64,000 nt of DNA from Pinus tabuliformis (GCA_031772625.1 CM062814.1:364471750-364535749); one strand, 5' to 3'; counted from the first letter of the stretch, positions 10,876 to 22,586 are shown. Numbers and translations: made by a program. Notes: generated by a model from the letters alone, not told the origin.

Positions 10876-13800
10876 AAACATAATTAACCTGAAAACCCTA
10901 AACTTTGGGGTATGAAAACCCTAGTTTACTTTTGTGCTGGTAAACTATTAAAAAACCCTTAAGGTTGTCGAGACTTAAGTCTTGCCATGGTCAATGCCTC
11001 TGCCAGAATAGGGAAACCTAAATATTCAAATGGAAGTGGAGTAAATGTTAGAACCTTGAAATGAGGCTCGAAAAATAAATAAGGGTTATAATCTAGATGA
11101 AAGATTAAGAAAATGCCATATCCTGCAATAGAGTGAACCTGTAGGCAACCTACACAAAAATAAAGGGAAAAACGTGTTAGGGTTTCACTCATCAAATGAA
11201 GAGAAGGAACGCTGCTAAGACTAGAAGTTAGAGGTAAAAGAAAACGTATACCTGTGACAAGAGAACAAAAAACACTTCCATTGTCTCTGCATCCAGTTAT
11301 AATTACCTTACTTGCAGACAACAAAGAAAAAAATTAATTAGACTAAAGAGATGGGAATCCCAAAGATTTCTCGAAACTATTAAAAAAATACCTTTGAAAT
11401 CTTTAAGCTAGAATGGCCAGTAGCTAATTCAGGACTGGAAAATGGACGAGATTTTGCGATCAAGCCAAACAACTAACAACAAAGTATGCCCTGGAAAAGA
11501 GACCCAAAACACCATTATCACAATAGATAAGCAACCTTGCTATGATTAACGAAAATGATGACAACTTTACGCCGTGAAAACGTAATTTCCTACCCTATCA
11601 ACAAACATGTATGAAACACATGGAGCTGAGTAGAGAATGACCTCCAAGGACTACTTAACCAACCATACCACAAAATCTAGAAAATAAAAAAATTAATAGT
11701 AAAAACCTAGGAGTCGAAGTTAGGGATATATCTACAGAGAGAAGTGTGAAATGAAGAGTTGGGGTGGAAACCCCAAAGTTAGTTACACCTCTATCCGCGG
11801 AAGTAATTTTCCCACCATCAGATCAAGATTAAGATAGGTGTACAACGAAGATGTGCAAGGATGAAAACATACCAACAATTGGATCATCGAGAATTTTCCA
11901 TTATAAACTAAGGGCCAGAAACCATAATTCGTGATATTAATTCAATTAAGGGCCAAGAACCATAGTTCGTGATATTAATTCAAAAACAAATATAATATAT
12001 ACTTAATCAAAATCCCCACATGTTAAGTCGTGATAAATATTGGTACTAATCCTATATATGCTTGATGGACCCCATCATATTAAAAAATATATCCATCGAA
12101 AATAATTTCGATCTAAAACATTGAGTGCAGTATTTATATATAAGAGCAGTGGCATACTGCTATGAGAAACCATGATAAGTGACATTTATATAAAATATAA
12201 AATAAATTACACCTATACTGTAATAATAATAAAAAATCATTAGATTATATCTATATCCATAACCGAAAAACCGCAAATGCCAAAGACCTCTCGAATCTGT
12301 TTTTCTATAATATATAACAAATATATGAAAGAATATCAGATACTAAAATTTTAAAACTTCCGTTTTTATTAATTTTAATTTAAATGGCCAAAAGAAGATA
12401 ATGTATATTAATTGATACGTGGCAAAACGCAAACGCTAAGCGCCTCTGCGATCAGTTTTGTCTGTACAGACATGGGAAGAACAACTTAAAAAAAATTTCA
12501 GGAGAACAATAAGAAAATGCTTACATAGCGAGTATATAAATTAATGTGGTACCAAATTGTGCGAGTCAGTTTGGACAAAGGTTTTCTTTTTTTAATTTGA
12601 GGCTAGAATAAACCACACGATCCTTAGTATTTTTAACCTTATTATTCTTAATGTGTAACATATAGAACATATAGCCTAGAGTCATTTTAATTCTTGATAT
12701 ATCAAATCTTAAGTCTATGATTAATTAAAGTTATAATTTAATTTTTAGTTTAGGTTAAGATATACAATTAAAGTTTTAATTTATTTTTTAGTTTAGATTA
12801 AGATATATAATTGTTGAAAGGAATTTTTTAAACTTATTTAATCTTTTTTATTTAATAAATTAAAATTAAAATAGATTTAAACTTTTAATATATATATTAA
12901 TAATTATTATTTTATTTTATTTATTTTTATTTTTATGTAATTTTATTGAGTTAAAGTGTTTATATAACATAATTTTACCACATTTCTTGTATATTGAGCT
13001 GTAGAGTAATGTGAGATGTATAATGTAGTAAGTGTGTGGATGCTTCTTATAAATCATTTGCATTAAATATACGAATTCCATATTAAGAATTCACTAAATT
13101 ACCAATTTTTTTCACTTTCCTTCTTTTTTGTTTCTCTCTATATATAGAGTTGACATCCAAATATTTTATTTAAGACAAATATTGAGATATTTTATTTAGA
13201 ATCAATATTAGTTTCTTTAATATAAAAATTTATGTTATTAACAAGTTAGTATATTTTACTAAATATTTTTTAAAAGTTAAATATTAAATTTATATTTAAC
13301 TTTTTAGAATATTTTTTTATCCTTTGTATTTCTCATGAATCTTGGGGTATCTAAATAATGATGAATATTGGAGAGAACATATACCAAATCTCCATGGACT
13401 CAAAGACTCACCTTTGTTTCATATTGTGTCCTTTTATTTTTATTCTTCGAAAACATAATGTTGTCCACTAGGATATCAAAGTGAAAAAAATGTTCATAAT
13501 TTCCTTGGATTTTCTTGAAGATGAAGGTTTTAATTGGTATGAAAATCTTGTTGGAAATTAAATATCACCACTTTCATAATTATTCAGGGCATTTTTAAAC
13601 ATTGGCTTAATCTCTATAAGGAGAAGTGTGAAGGAATTGTTGCAGATGTGGCGCAATAGGTTGAGGATAGGTTGCCACATGCACTTTTGTCAAAAAATAT
13701 TCCAGCCCCCTTCAACATAACATTGACTTGGCATATGTTAGGTCATGTAACCATCTTTCAAAATTTTGAGCCCTTAAGATCATATTTCGGTGGAATTAAG

Positions 13801-16075
13801 GCACAAAGTTATCACTAGATCCAAGATTTATTTTTGTGATCCAATCCTAGTTTCATGTCCATATATACAACAATGATGATAGGGTATGAGGATGAGCTTT
13901 GGAGGTAGTATCCAATGCAGTTTCAGGCTTTCAAATAAAGATGTCAAATTATAAGGCACTAGAGGTTGAAAATTATTGTAATAACCAACAGTAGAGGATG
14001 ATGTGTTTTGCAAACCTTTCCCAAGCAATCATATGAGAAGCTCACTTTGATCATTGGATAATGTAAGTCTAGTCTCAGTATTAGTAAGATTGCTTATAGT
14101 CCCGAATGGAAATATAATTGAGCACTTGCACATAGGTATCACATTAATGTTCGGACATATTCAGGAAAACCTTTTGTGTCAGTGAAGTAAAGCCTTATCC
14201 AGTTATAAATAAGAGCTTCCCAATCCAGAAAATGGTAAAAATTAATGAAAAATCTAAGATACAACAAAGGTAGCATGGTTATTCTCCATAAATTGCAGTA
14301 CAAATCCAACATCTAACATCCAAGAGAAAATGATTAAAATATATGTTCTTATCAAATCTAGTTACTCACACAGACACTCAAACTTCTTTGATGTTCTATA
14401 TATTTAGTTGAGGTAGTATTACACTTATTGGCATATTCATTAAAGATGATTTGGCATGTCTTTGGCACAAACATCAATGGTTTTAATAGTTATCGAGGTC
14501 ATCTTCATCATATTTTAAAATTTGGCCATTTTGTCATCTATTTGAGGTAGTGTATATCTAGCATTACAAGCTTGGATTTCCATCTCAACTGGTAGCATTT
14601 TATGTTTGTTTGAAATTAATTTTTTCAACCAGGAAAAGTTTCCTTGTGATTAATTGTTGGTCATTTTTGAACACAAAATTGTTGAGTGTTGGAGAACGGG
14701 TAATTGACCTCAAGGTGCGTGACATTGTCGTTCCTCACTTTTATCCATGAGGCCAATACATAATTGAGGTTGAGATATTAATGTTCTTAGTTGTCTTCAA
14801 TCTATCTTGTCACTCTACAGAAATAACAGATTTTGAACTCCTTACTCTAGTGCACATAAAAAACAAGATGATCCTATCACTATCTGGAACTTCTCAACCA
14901 ATATTGTTCTAAAAGATCAATGGCAGTTGTTGTCATCTATCAATATTTCATGTTTGTAGCAATAAAAAATATTTTGTAATCTCATGCAAATCAAAAGTGG
15001 GATGATCCTGGGACTTACTTACCATTCAAGTTCCAAAAAGTCAACAAAAAAATTGCTTTTTAAAACAACATAGGTTTCTTTTGGCATAGTTTAAATTACT
15101 TTCATGCTTTTTAAAAGTAGTTTTCTTGCGTGAGACTTTTTCTAACTCAATCACAAAGTGTTGTATGGTATTTTATACAACCTTTGTGCAAGATCAAGAG
15201 ATCCATGCCTAGCAGTCAACTCCACTTATCATGACTCTAGTAATATAAAAAAAAAAATACATAGATAGATATGAATATGTTTTCTCATTTTTAATCAACA
15301 CACTAGTATAGCAAATGTGTTCTACCAATTAGGGTTGTTGACAATTAAAGATAGATCATATAAAATAGAGTTAATGTTCTGCATTAGAATTATGCATGGC
15401 CTGTCATTTATGATCATGACATAACAAAATATTAGATAAGACAAGGCTTGATAACGTGTTGCAACTCAGTGTAATGATATAGTAAGAGCCAATTGCCCAA
15501 AGTTCATGGAAAGATGACATATGGTTCTACCATTACCACATAAGTTATACATTATGATTGTGTAAAAAGGTAATACTACAAAGGTTGCATTTTATAATAC
15601 ATCTAGAATGATACATGATGCCAAACAAGTAATTTTTAGTATTAGTCTCTAGATATTTTTGGAGTTACGATTGCTTAGACTTAGCTTGACAATTTGTTTG
15701 TGATGTTGATTTTGATTAGAGGAATTCTAACATGTATACAATATTGATTCTTATACAATAACTATCATATGTTTTTTCTAGATATTATCCAGCACCATGG
15801 AAGCACTTCAAAAGATGTGCCAAAAAAAGTACCTTCAACATTTTCATTTGTGTCCTCATAGGGTGATCAGAAGCCTATTTTCCAAGTCTTTATAATGTTC
15901 TTTGTTGTGGTAATAAATGTTGATTGAATGATCTTGGACATTGTAAATATATCATTTTGAAACATTATAATGTTGTATAGAGATTGCATCAAGTTTACAA
16001 GACTCTTCAAGCTACTAGCTCCTTTTCTACTGCCTTACGACGCTTTTTTTGCAACATCTGGTGCAAATGCTAGTA
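10876..16075. other. Unassigned non-coding stretch
   Basis: No gene is supported. A 121-codon minus frame at 10959-11324 has no recognisable motif. Small tandem repeats occur at 11909-11990 (about 41-bp units with CGTGATATTAATTCA) and 12717-12802 (about 50-bp AT-rich units). Around 13480-13800 the plus strand has broken frames (FIISLDFLEDEGF, NWYENLV) that vaguely resemble a Gypsy gag, too weak to call. The rest is AT-rich and featureless to me. Confidence 0.45.
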
Positions 16076-16755
16076 ATTTAATCATGTTTTTTAAGCTATT
16101 ATAATCTTAAATTGTATTTTATATTATTATTAAAATATCCTTTAGTTTTTTATTAATTATTAATACTTTTCTTATTATTCTAATGTTATTATAATATGAC
16201 TAATTTTTGTTATTAATGTTTAATTCATAATTATCTTTAAATTCTAATTAGTTTAATTAATGGATTAATTACTAAATATTATAATGATAAATAATTCTTT
16301 TGATTTTGTTATTAATAAAATTTTATTTTATTTATTATAATAATATAACTAATTTTATTGTTTTTAACTAATTAATAGGTATTATGATTAAATACTAATT
16401 GTTATTGTAAAGTCTTATTTTATTATAATTAATAAAACTAATTTCCTTATATTAACACACTTTTATTTTACTTAAATAATTAATTGATTAATTAATTAAT
16501 TCCTTAACATGTATGTGTTAAATTTTTTGTTATTTAACTAAATGACTAATAAAATTATATAATAATTAATTCTAAATAAGCCATGATACCAATTCATTAT
16601 TATACTTAAATTCGAATTAGTTTAATTAATTAATTTAATTAACTAATGAATTACTAAATATTATAATGATATAATTAATTCTTTTAATTTTGTTATTAAT
16701 CAAAGATAAATAATATAACTAATTCTATTGGATTTTAATTAATTACTAGATATTT
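16076..16755 (+). repeat. Left inverted arm around PLE-2
   Basis: This very AT-rich arm of about 680 bases matches the reverse complement of 18657-19316 along its length. The arm contains two related subunits of about 340 bases each, with shared landmarks GAATTACTAAATATTATAAT and AAGTACTAATTGTTAT. Inverted terminal repeats are known around PLEs, whose long repeats can lie in either orientation. Confidence 0.8.
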
Positions 16756-16780
16756 TAATTAAGTACTAATTGTTATGTTA

Positions 16781-17460
16781 AGCTTATCAAAAATGAAAGG
16801 GTAGACCATGATGACATCTTGCTAAGTTTTGATGTGGTATCATTATTCACCAAGATCCCCTTAGATGAAGCCATTCTGGTTATAAATGAGGTTACTGACT
16901 GAGAAACTGCAAAATTTGCTGAGATTTGTTTGCGGACAACAGTTTTTACATTCCAAAGAGGTTTTTATGAGCAGACATCAGGGGTGTCAATGGAATCACC
17001 CCTCTCGCCAATTGTGGCCAACTTATACATGGAATACTTTGAAAAGAGAGCCCTTGAATCTTACCCTTTGAGGCCAGCTTGGTGAAGCTTATCAGAAATG
17101 AAAGGGTAGACTAGGATGACATCTTGCTAAGTTTTGACGTGGTATCATTTTGTGAAACTTATCAGAAATGAAAGGGTAAACCAGGATGACATCCTGGTAA
17201 GTTTTGACGTGGTATCATTATTCACCCAGATACCCTTGGATGAAGCCATTCTGGTTATAAATGAGGTTATTGACCCATAAACTGCAAAACTTGTTGAGAT
17301 TTGTTTGCGGTGAACAATTTTGACATTCCAAGGAGGTTATTATAAGCAGACATCAGGGGTGACAATGGGATCATCCCTCTCGCCAATTGTGGCCAACTTA
17401 TACATGCAATACATTGAAAAGAAATCCCTTGAATCTTACCCTTTGAAGCCAACTTCGTGG
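16781..17460 (+). repeat. Partial triplication of the reverse transcriptase core in PLE-2
   Basis: Unit A (16781-17085) and unit C (17156-17460) are both 305 bases and encode the same region, from IRNERV through FDVVSLFTKIPLDEAI to ANLYMEYFEK and LESYPL. Unit B (17086-17155) is only the first 70 bases of the unit. Each begins with (A)GCTTATCAGAAATG. Because 305 is not a multiple of three, the frame is destroyed across the duplication. Confidence 0.9.
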
Positions 17461-18425
17461 AACCAATTCATAGATGATACCAACCTGAAATGGACTCATG
17501 GTAGAGCAGAGCTTGATAATTTCTTTATGCACCTTAGCTCTATCTCTCCCAAACTAAAATTTACTATGGAGCTAGACGAGAACGATAGCATCCCATTCTT
17601 AGACGTTCTTATCATTAAGAAGGAGGATGGCTCTTTAGTACATAAAGTTTGTAGGAAGTCAACTCACACAGAAAGCTACCTCCACGCTGAATCCTACCAT
17701 CACTTGTCCCAAAAGCTTGGTGTCCTTAACACTCTTGCCATTAGAGCCCTTCGAATTTCTTATTCTGAGCATCTTGAGGAAGAGATAAAGCATTTATCCT
17801 CAGTATTTAACAGTATAGGCTATAGAGAAAAAGAAATTAGGAAAGCTATAGAAAGAGGGGAAAGGAGGGTGTTATCTCAGGAACCTAAGGCTAAGGCCCA
17901 AGACCTATCTCAGTGTGGTAGGATTTTCCTACCACATATTCAAGGAGTGATAGATAAGATTGCCAAAATCCTGAAAAGGAAAGACATAGTCACAAAATTC
18001 TCAGCACATGAAACCATTAAACAAGGTATGCGGTCTGTGAAGGACGATATTGATAGACATCGACTCAAGGGAGTTTACAAAATTGATTGTTCCTCTAGAA
18101 AAAGTTACATTTGTGAAACAGGTCACTCTCTGCAGAAAAGACCAAAAGAACATGCAGCAGATATTAAGAATGGAAGGTCTCATGTGTCGGCCCTCGCAAA
18201 GCATTCCTCAAAGACGAAGCACCAGGTGTGTTTGGAGAGACCTTCAATTATCGCAAGAGAAGAGCATTATCAAAGATGAGAGATTAGTGAGGCTCTTGAA
18301 ATTATAAAACATCCACAGAATCTCAACATGGATAGTGGTATAGAGATAAGTGGAAGTTGGCTTCCTTTAATCAAAGGGATTAGGACCACCAACACTAATC
18401 AGGTAACTGCTCCACTCCTATTATA
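16781..18425 (+). pseudogene. PLE-2 reverse transcriptase and GIY-YIG endonuclease, nearly intact 3' half
   Basis: The coding region starts in the middle of the reverse transcriptase with a duplicated core (separate entry). From 17320 a 319-codon frame runs through SGVTMGSSLSPIVANLYM, the FIDD catalytic motif at 17467-17478, KFTMELDENDSIPFLDVL and YLHAESYHH, then a linker. The GIY-YIG nuclease has GVY at 18070-18078, YICETG (family YIG), and R..EH. A TGA at 18277-18279 interrupts it. Reading on in the same frame gives EISEALEIIKHPQNLNMD and GSWLPLIKGI, the normal nuclease end, closing at about 18425. TGA fits CGA (Arg) changed by C to T. The N-terminal half is missing, so the copy is 5'-truncated. 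It is clearly a different family from PLE-1 and PLE-3. Confidence 0.85.
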
Positions 18426-18656
18426 AATTTCTAATCTTATATAAAAATAAAACAAAAATAAAAATAATAATATCGTCAAACAGAATTAATAAAAATGGTT
18501 ATTAATTACAACTCTTAATAATAACTATCATGATTATTATTAGGTATTTATAAGAATAATTAATAATAATAAGTGTTATTATTAGTATCATTAATTATTT
18601 ATAGCAAGAATTAATCATTAAGTTTTTTTATTAATCACTTTAGTTAATCATTATTA

Positions 18657-19316
18657 TAATATCTAGTAATTAATTAAAATCCAATAGAATTAGTTATATT
18701 ACTTATTGTTGATTAATAACAAAATTAAAAAGAATTAATTATATCATTATAATATCTAGTAATTAATTAATTAATTAAACTAATTACAATTTAAGTATAA
18801 TAATGAATTAGTATCAGAATTAATTATTATATAGTTTTATTAGTCATTTAGTTAAATAACAAATTTTTTAACACATGCCTATTAAGGAATTAATTAATTA
18901 ATCAATTAATTATTTCAGTAAAATAAAAGTGTGTTAATCTAAGGAAATTAGTTTTATTAATTATAATAAAATAAGACTTTACAATAACAATTAGTATTTA
19001 ATCATAATATCTATTACTTAGTTAAAACCAATAAAATTAGCTATATTATTATAATAAATAAAATAAAATTTTGTTAATAATAAAATCAAAAGAATTATTT
19101 ATCATTATAATATTTAGTAATTAATTAATGAATTAAAATAATTAAAATTTAAAGATAATAATGAGTTAAAACTTAATAACAAAAATTAGCCATATTATAA
19201 TAACATTAGAATAATAAGAAAACTATTAATAATTAATAAAAAACTAAAGGATCTTTTAATAATAATATAAAATAAATTTAAGATTATAATAGCTTAAAAA
19301 ACATGATTAAATAATT
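18657..19316 (+). repeat. Right inverted arm around PLE-2
   Basis: Reverse complement of 16076-16755. The match begins at AATATCTAGTAATTAATTAA inside and ends at TAAAAAACATGATTAAATAA outside. Differences between the arms are mostly substitutions and short AATT-type indels. Confidence 0.8.
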
Positions 19317-20065
19317 ATTAATTAAAAATTAAAAATTAAAAATGAAAATAAAAGAAAAAAATTTAAGCCGAACTTGTCTCCTTAAAAACAAATTATCCTT
19401 TTACTATTTATCCTCTCACTATAGCTCTTCTTCTATCATCATTCAGAAATTGTCCATGTTGGGATTTGAAACGTTGACAACTATGATTACTACTGTGGAT
19501 ACTCAAGGATTCAACTTGAAAGAAATGAACCACAGGTGCCTCAAATCCAATATTATTATTATTATTCTTATTATTAAAAAAGGGGATAATGAAACATTAC
19601 TAATATTATTATTATTATTAGAATTATGAAATTTAAAATCCCTTATGCTATTAGAGTTTTTGATACTAATGCATTTAGAGTTAATAGAATCAAAATTATT
19701 AGATTTATTAGAATTATCACATTTATTGTCACCATTATTAATACTATAATCTATATTATTATTAGACCAAAGCGTAGAGGAGACGAAACTGTATCAAATT
19801 AAATGTAGCGCAAATAATTCCTTTGAAAAATGGTCCAATTCCCTTTCCTATAAATTTCAAAGCGAACCAAGGCAATACTAGCTTTCAAAAAAATATGAAA
19901 ATTCTTAAGAATGTTGAGCTTATGATTTATTCTAGTGAAACCAGGGATTAATGAAGCATTTATGCAGCGTTCGAGAAACATTAGATCCACAATCTTCATC
20001 ACAACCTTCAACCTAGTTTAAAAAATATGAACTTTGTTTGTAACATCCTTTTTTTTAGGGATAAA
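19317..20065 (+). repeat. PLE 5' region fragment, then unassigned AT-rich DNA
   Basis: Positions 19330-19530 match the 5' region of PLE-1 (9280-9482, opposite strand) and are oriented plus, as expected for the start of a PLE in the direction of PLE-3. From about 19560 to 20065 the sequence is ATT-rich with no reverse transcriptase motifs. A 70-codon minus frame at 19799-20011 has no recognisable identity. Confidence 0.6.
19451..19487 (+). ncRNA. Degraded hammerhead-like remnant
   Basis: This keeps the GTCC start, a GGGATTT stem II strand, GAAA, AACGTT and a GACAA stem I strand, but the CTGATGA core and first half of stem II are deleted relative to 9325-9361. It is useful because its GACAA pairs fully with TTGTC. 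Confidence 0.4.
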
Positions 20066-20368
20066 ATATTATATTGGATGTTTCTGTGATTCATGATTTA
20101 AGCAAAGATATTCTTGTGAAATCACATAGAAATATTAGGGTCGATGTGTTTAGAACCTCTATCGAGGTTCATGATCAGGACAAGGTTAGACATCAAGATC
20201 AACAAATCACCTATTTATATATGCAACAGTAATTTTTTAACTGTAAAAAAGATAAATAATATAAAATAAAATAAAACTATATGGGATCCAAATAAATAAT
20301 TAAAATAAGCAATTTTATTAATCAAACAATTATTTTGTTTATTTTATTTATCTAAAAATATTATATGA
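20066..20368 (-). repeat. Left inverted arm of PLE-3
   Basis: This matches the reverse complement of 21345-21675 and, in the same orientation, 6861-7170 of PLE-1. It is a terminal repeat lying inverted relative to the PLE-3 coding strand and joined abruptly to reverse transcriptase sequence at about 20369. Confidence 0.8.
20143..20178 (-). ncRNA. Hammerhead-like motif, mutated (PLE-3 left arm)
   Basis: On the minus strand this reads CTGATCA (core G changed), a strong stem II GAACCTC/GAGGTTC with GATA loop, TAAA in place of GAAA, and triplet ATC followed by GACC, whose GAC can pair with GTC upstream. Two core positions are altered, so it is probably inactive. Confidence 0.45.
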
Positions 20369-21092
20369 CCAAGGTCTTTCATAAGAAAATCCACACTAAA
20401 CTATATCTTCATGCTAAATCACATCACTTTTTGGCCTAGAAACTAAGCGTTATCAACACTCTAGCTACTATAGCTTTAAGGGTTTCTAATAAATACCATG
20501 TGGTTGATGAGAAAACTCATCTCATGAATGTTTTTAAGAAGAATGGTTATAATAATTCCCAAGGTATTTGCGTTTTTTAAAAATCTATCCAAGGACCTAG
20601 GACTAACAAAGAGCGAGTTGAGGTGGCCTCTAGTGTCAAGCTTCCCTTTATCGAAGGGACTATTGACAAGATTTCTAGGATTCTGAGGAAGAAAAAGGTG
20701 GTCTCCACCTTTAGACCTTTAAAAACCATTCATGGCTCTTTAAGATCCGTCAAAGACCCTGTGGATCCCAAAAACATGAAGGGTTTTTAGCTAATTCCAT
20801 GTTTTTGTGGAACCCCCTACATTGGAGAGACTGGTTGTTCCATTTTTCATAGAATTCAGGAGCACGAAACAAACCTTAGATACTATAGGACTCACACCTC
20901 TACTTTAGTAGAACATGCTGAAGTGTCGAAACATCATATTTGTTTATAGGATTCTAAGGTCCTCCCTAGAGTTGATCATTTCCATCACCGTAAATTAAGA
21001 GAAGCCATCAAAATTAAGAATAGAATTAATACACTTAATAGGGACGATGGATGGATGATAAGAAGTTCATGGCTCCCTTCCCTTTATTCCTA
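20369..21092 (+). pseudogene. PLE-3, 5'-truncated reverse transcriptase end plus GIY-YIG
   Basis: Only the last part of the PLE polyprotein remains. The reverse transcriptase tail (YLHAKSHHFLA, INTLATIALRVS) is followed by the linker (GPRTNKERVEVAS, FIEGTIDKISRILRKKK, TFRPLKTIHGSLRSVKD) and the nuclease (CFCGTPYIGETG, HRIQEHETNLR, REAIKIKNRINTLN), ending SSWLPSLYS and TAA at 21090-21092. It has several in-frame stops (for example at FLA*K, F*L and CL*D) but stays close to one frame. It is close to PLE-1, which shares GTPYIGGTGR and the WFPSLYS ending. Confidence 0.85.
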
Positions 21093-21262
21093 AGCCCTTA
21101 GGTTTTTTTCTCTCCTCCTTTGCTTCCTTCTCCTGTGCTGTTTTGTTTTTGTATTTTTATGTGATCTCCTTTCTTTTATATGATTTTTTTTATTTTATAT
21201 CTTGAATTTTGTTTTTATTATTTAAATTATTGATTTTATTAATATTATTAATATGTTTTTTG

Positions 21263-21263
<1 letters not shown>

Positions 21264-21330
<67 letters not shown>
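21264..21330. repeat. (TA)n microsatellite inside PLE-3
   Basis: A TA dinucleotide run between the GIY-YIG 3' untranslated part and the right terminal repeat. At the equivalent place in PLE-1 (about 7185-7205) only a short degenerate version exists. Confidence 0.95.
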
Positions 21331-21332
<2 letters not shown>

Positions 21333-21333
21333 T

Positions 21334-21675
21334 AAGTTACGATGAAGTAGTAATAATTGTCAAAGTCATATAATATTTTTAGATAAATAAAAATTATAAA
21401 TTAAATAATTGTTTGATTTATAAAATTGCTTATTTTAATTATTTGTGTGGATCCTTTAACATTTCATTTTATTTTATATTATTTATATTTTTGACCTTAG
21501 AAATTTATCATTGCATCTCTTATATAAATAGGTGATTTGTTGATCTTTCTCTCCAACCTTCTCCTAATGATGAACCTTGATAAAGGTTCAAAACGCGTCG
21601 ACCTTAAGATTTCTATGTGATTTCTCCATAATATTTTTGCTTAAATCATGAATCACATAAGCATCCAATCTGAGA
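21334..21675 (+). repeat. Right terminal repeat of PLE-3
   Basis: Same family as 6861-7260 and the left arm, here in the same direction as the coding region, as at PLE-1. Confidence 0.8.
21563..21598 (+). ncRNA. Hammerhead-like motif, mutated (PLE-3 right arm)
   Basis: This reads CTAATGA (family CTGATGA), an 8-bp stem II TGAACCTT/AAGGTTCA with GATA loop, AAAA in place of GAAA, a palindromic ACGCGT stem III and cleavage triplet GTC followed by GACC. The two core changes are both G to A. Confidence 0.5.
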
Positions 21676-22586
21676 ACATATATATTAATTTAATATAAAT
21701 TACCAATATCTTTAGTTGTTGTTTATATGCCCAACAAAGGTCATCAATAAGCATCACAACCCAACAAGGTTAGTAACCCGCATTCATTAAAAATTAGCAA
21801 CATCATTGTAACTCATCATTGTAAATCGTTTTACTTACCCACCGACTAGGCCAACTGACAATACCCCACCACATGTTTCGCTATAAATTTTAGAGCACAT
21901 AGGTATTACTTGTTGTAGTATTAATTGCTTACGAATGATAATGTGTTAAGAAACCATTTACCTTTATCTTATTTCAAATGTTACATACACACTTATCATA
22001 CACGAGTGGAGTTTAGGGTAACTTCCTTCCTTTCCTTACTCAAAATGTCTATAATGTTGGTTATTTTCCTAACTAGCTTAATCATGTATGTTTTGAGTTA
22101 TTTCCTTTCAATGCAACACCAAAAGTCTCATTGTAGCTTTTCCTCATCTTCGACCTCTTGTCATGTTGTATTGCAGATGGTGGATAAACGTTGTATGCAC
22201 TTTACTTCTATACATAATTATGGAAATTCTCTCTTTGCATTTATACGTCTTATTAACTATCCCACACTCCCTTGTTGATATAGTATGTTTTCTTTCTAAA
22301 TATTAGTTCCTAACATGTCATGCACTTTATTTGATCAGCACATTACTTAATATATTTAGCCTATAGGATCTTATGGATTATCAAAAAATAATAATAATAG
22401 TCTTAATTACTCATTTCACAATGGTCATTCTAGTTATCCTTACTATTGGTATCATCGTTCATCATTGTCCTCATTCCAAGTATTTTATAGCTGCAGGTTT
22501 CAATTCCTTTTATGGTGTTGTGTAACTTTATTACATTTTCTACTAGTTTATAGTGCCTCATCTTACAACACACTGTCAATTGTAGA
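21676..22586. other. Unassigned non-coding stretch
   Basis: No gene recognised. A 117-codon plus frame at 21925-22278 is rich in hydrophobic and serine residues, with no motif or neighbouring exon signal to support it. Confidence 0.45.

Larger units (their letters stand above)
16076..19316 (+). mobile_element. PLE-2 with inverted arms
   Basis: The unit comprises the left arm, the 5'-truncated PLE coding region, an AT-rich spacer (18426-18656) and the right arm. No target duplication was identified at the outer ends, so the arms may be element termini or captured flanking sequence. Confidence 0.65.
20066..21675 (+). mobile_element. PLE-3 with inverted terminal repeats
   Basis: The layout is inverted arm (20066-20368), truncated coding region, (TA)n (21264-21330), and right arm (21334-21675). 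The outer arm ends share GTGATTCATGATTTAAGC and a few further bases (TTGGATG). A terminal repeat inverted at the 5' end fits a PLE insertion with a 5' inversion. Confidence 0.75.

Noticed and set aside
10959-11324. 121-codon minus-strand ORF with hydrophobic segments
   Set aside because: No motif, uneven composition and no supporting context.
13480-13800. Weak resemblance to a Gypsy gag
   Set aside because: Only a few scattered residues fit, across several frames; it needs a profile search to support it.
16076-19316. Inverted arms as a CRISPR array or DNA transposon
   Set aside because: There are no regular spacers, the content is eukaryotic PLE, and no transposase or clean target duplication is visible.
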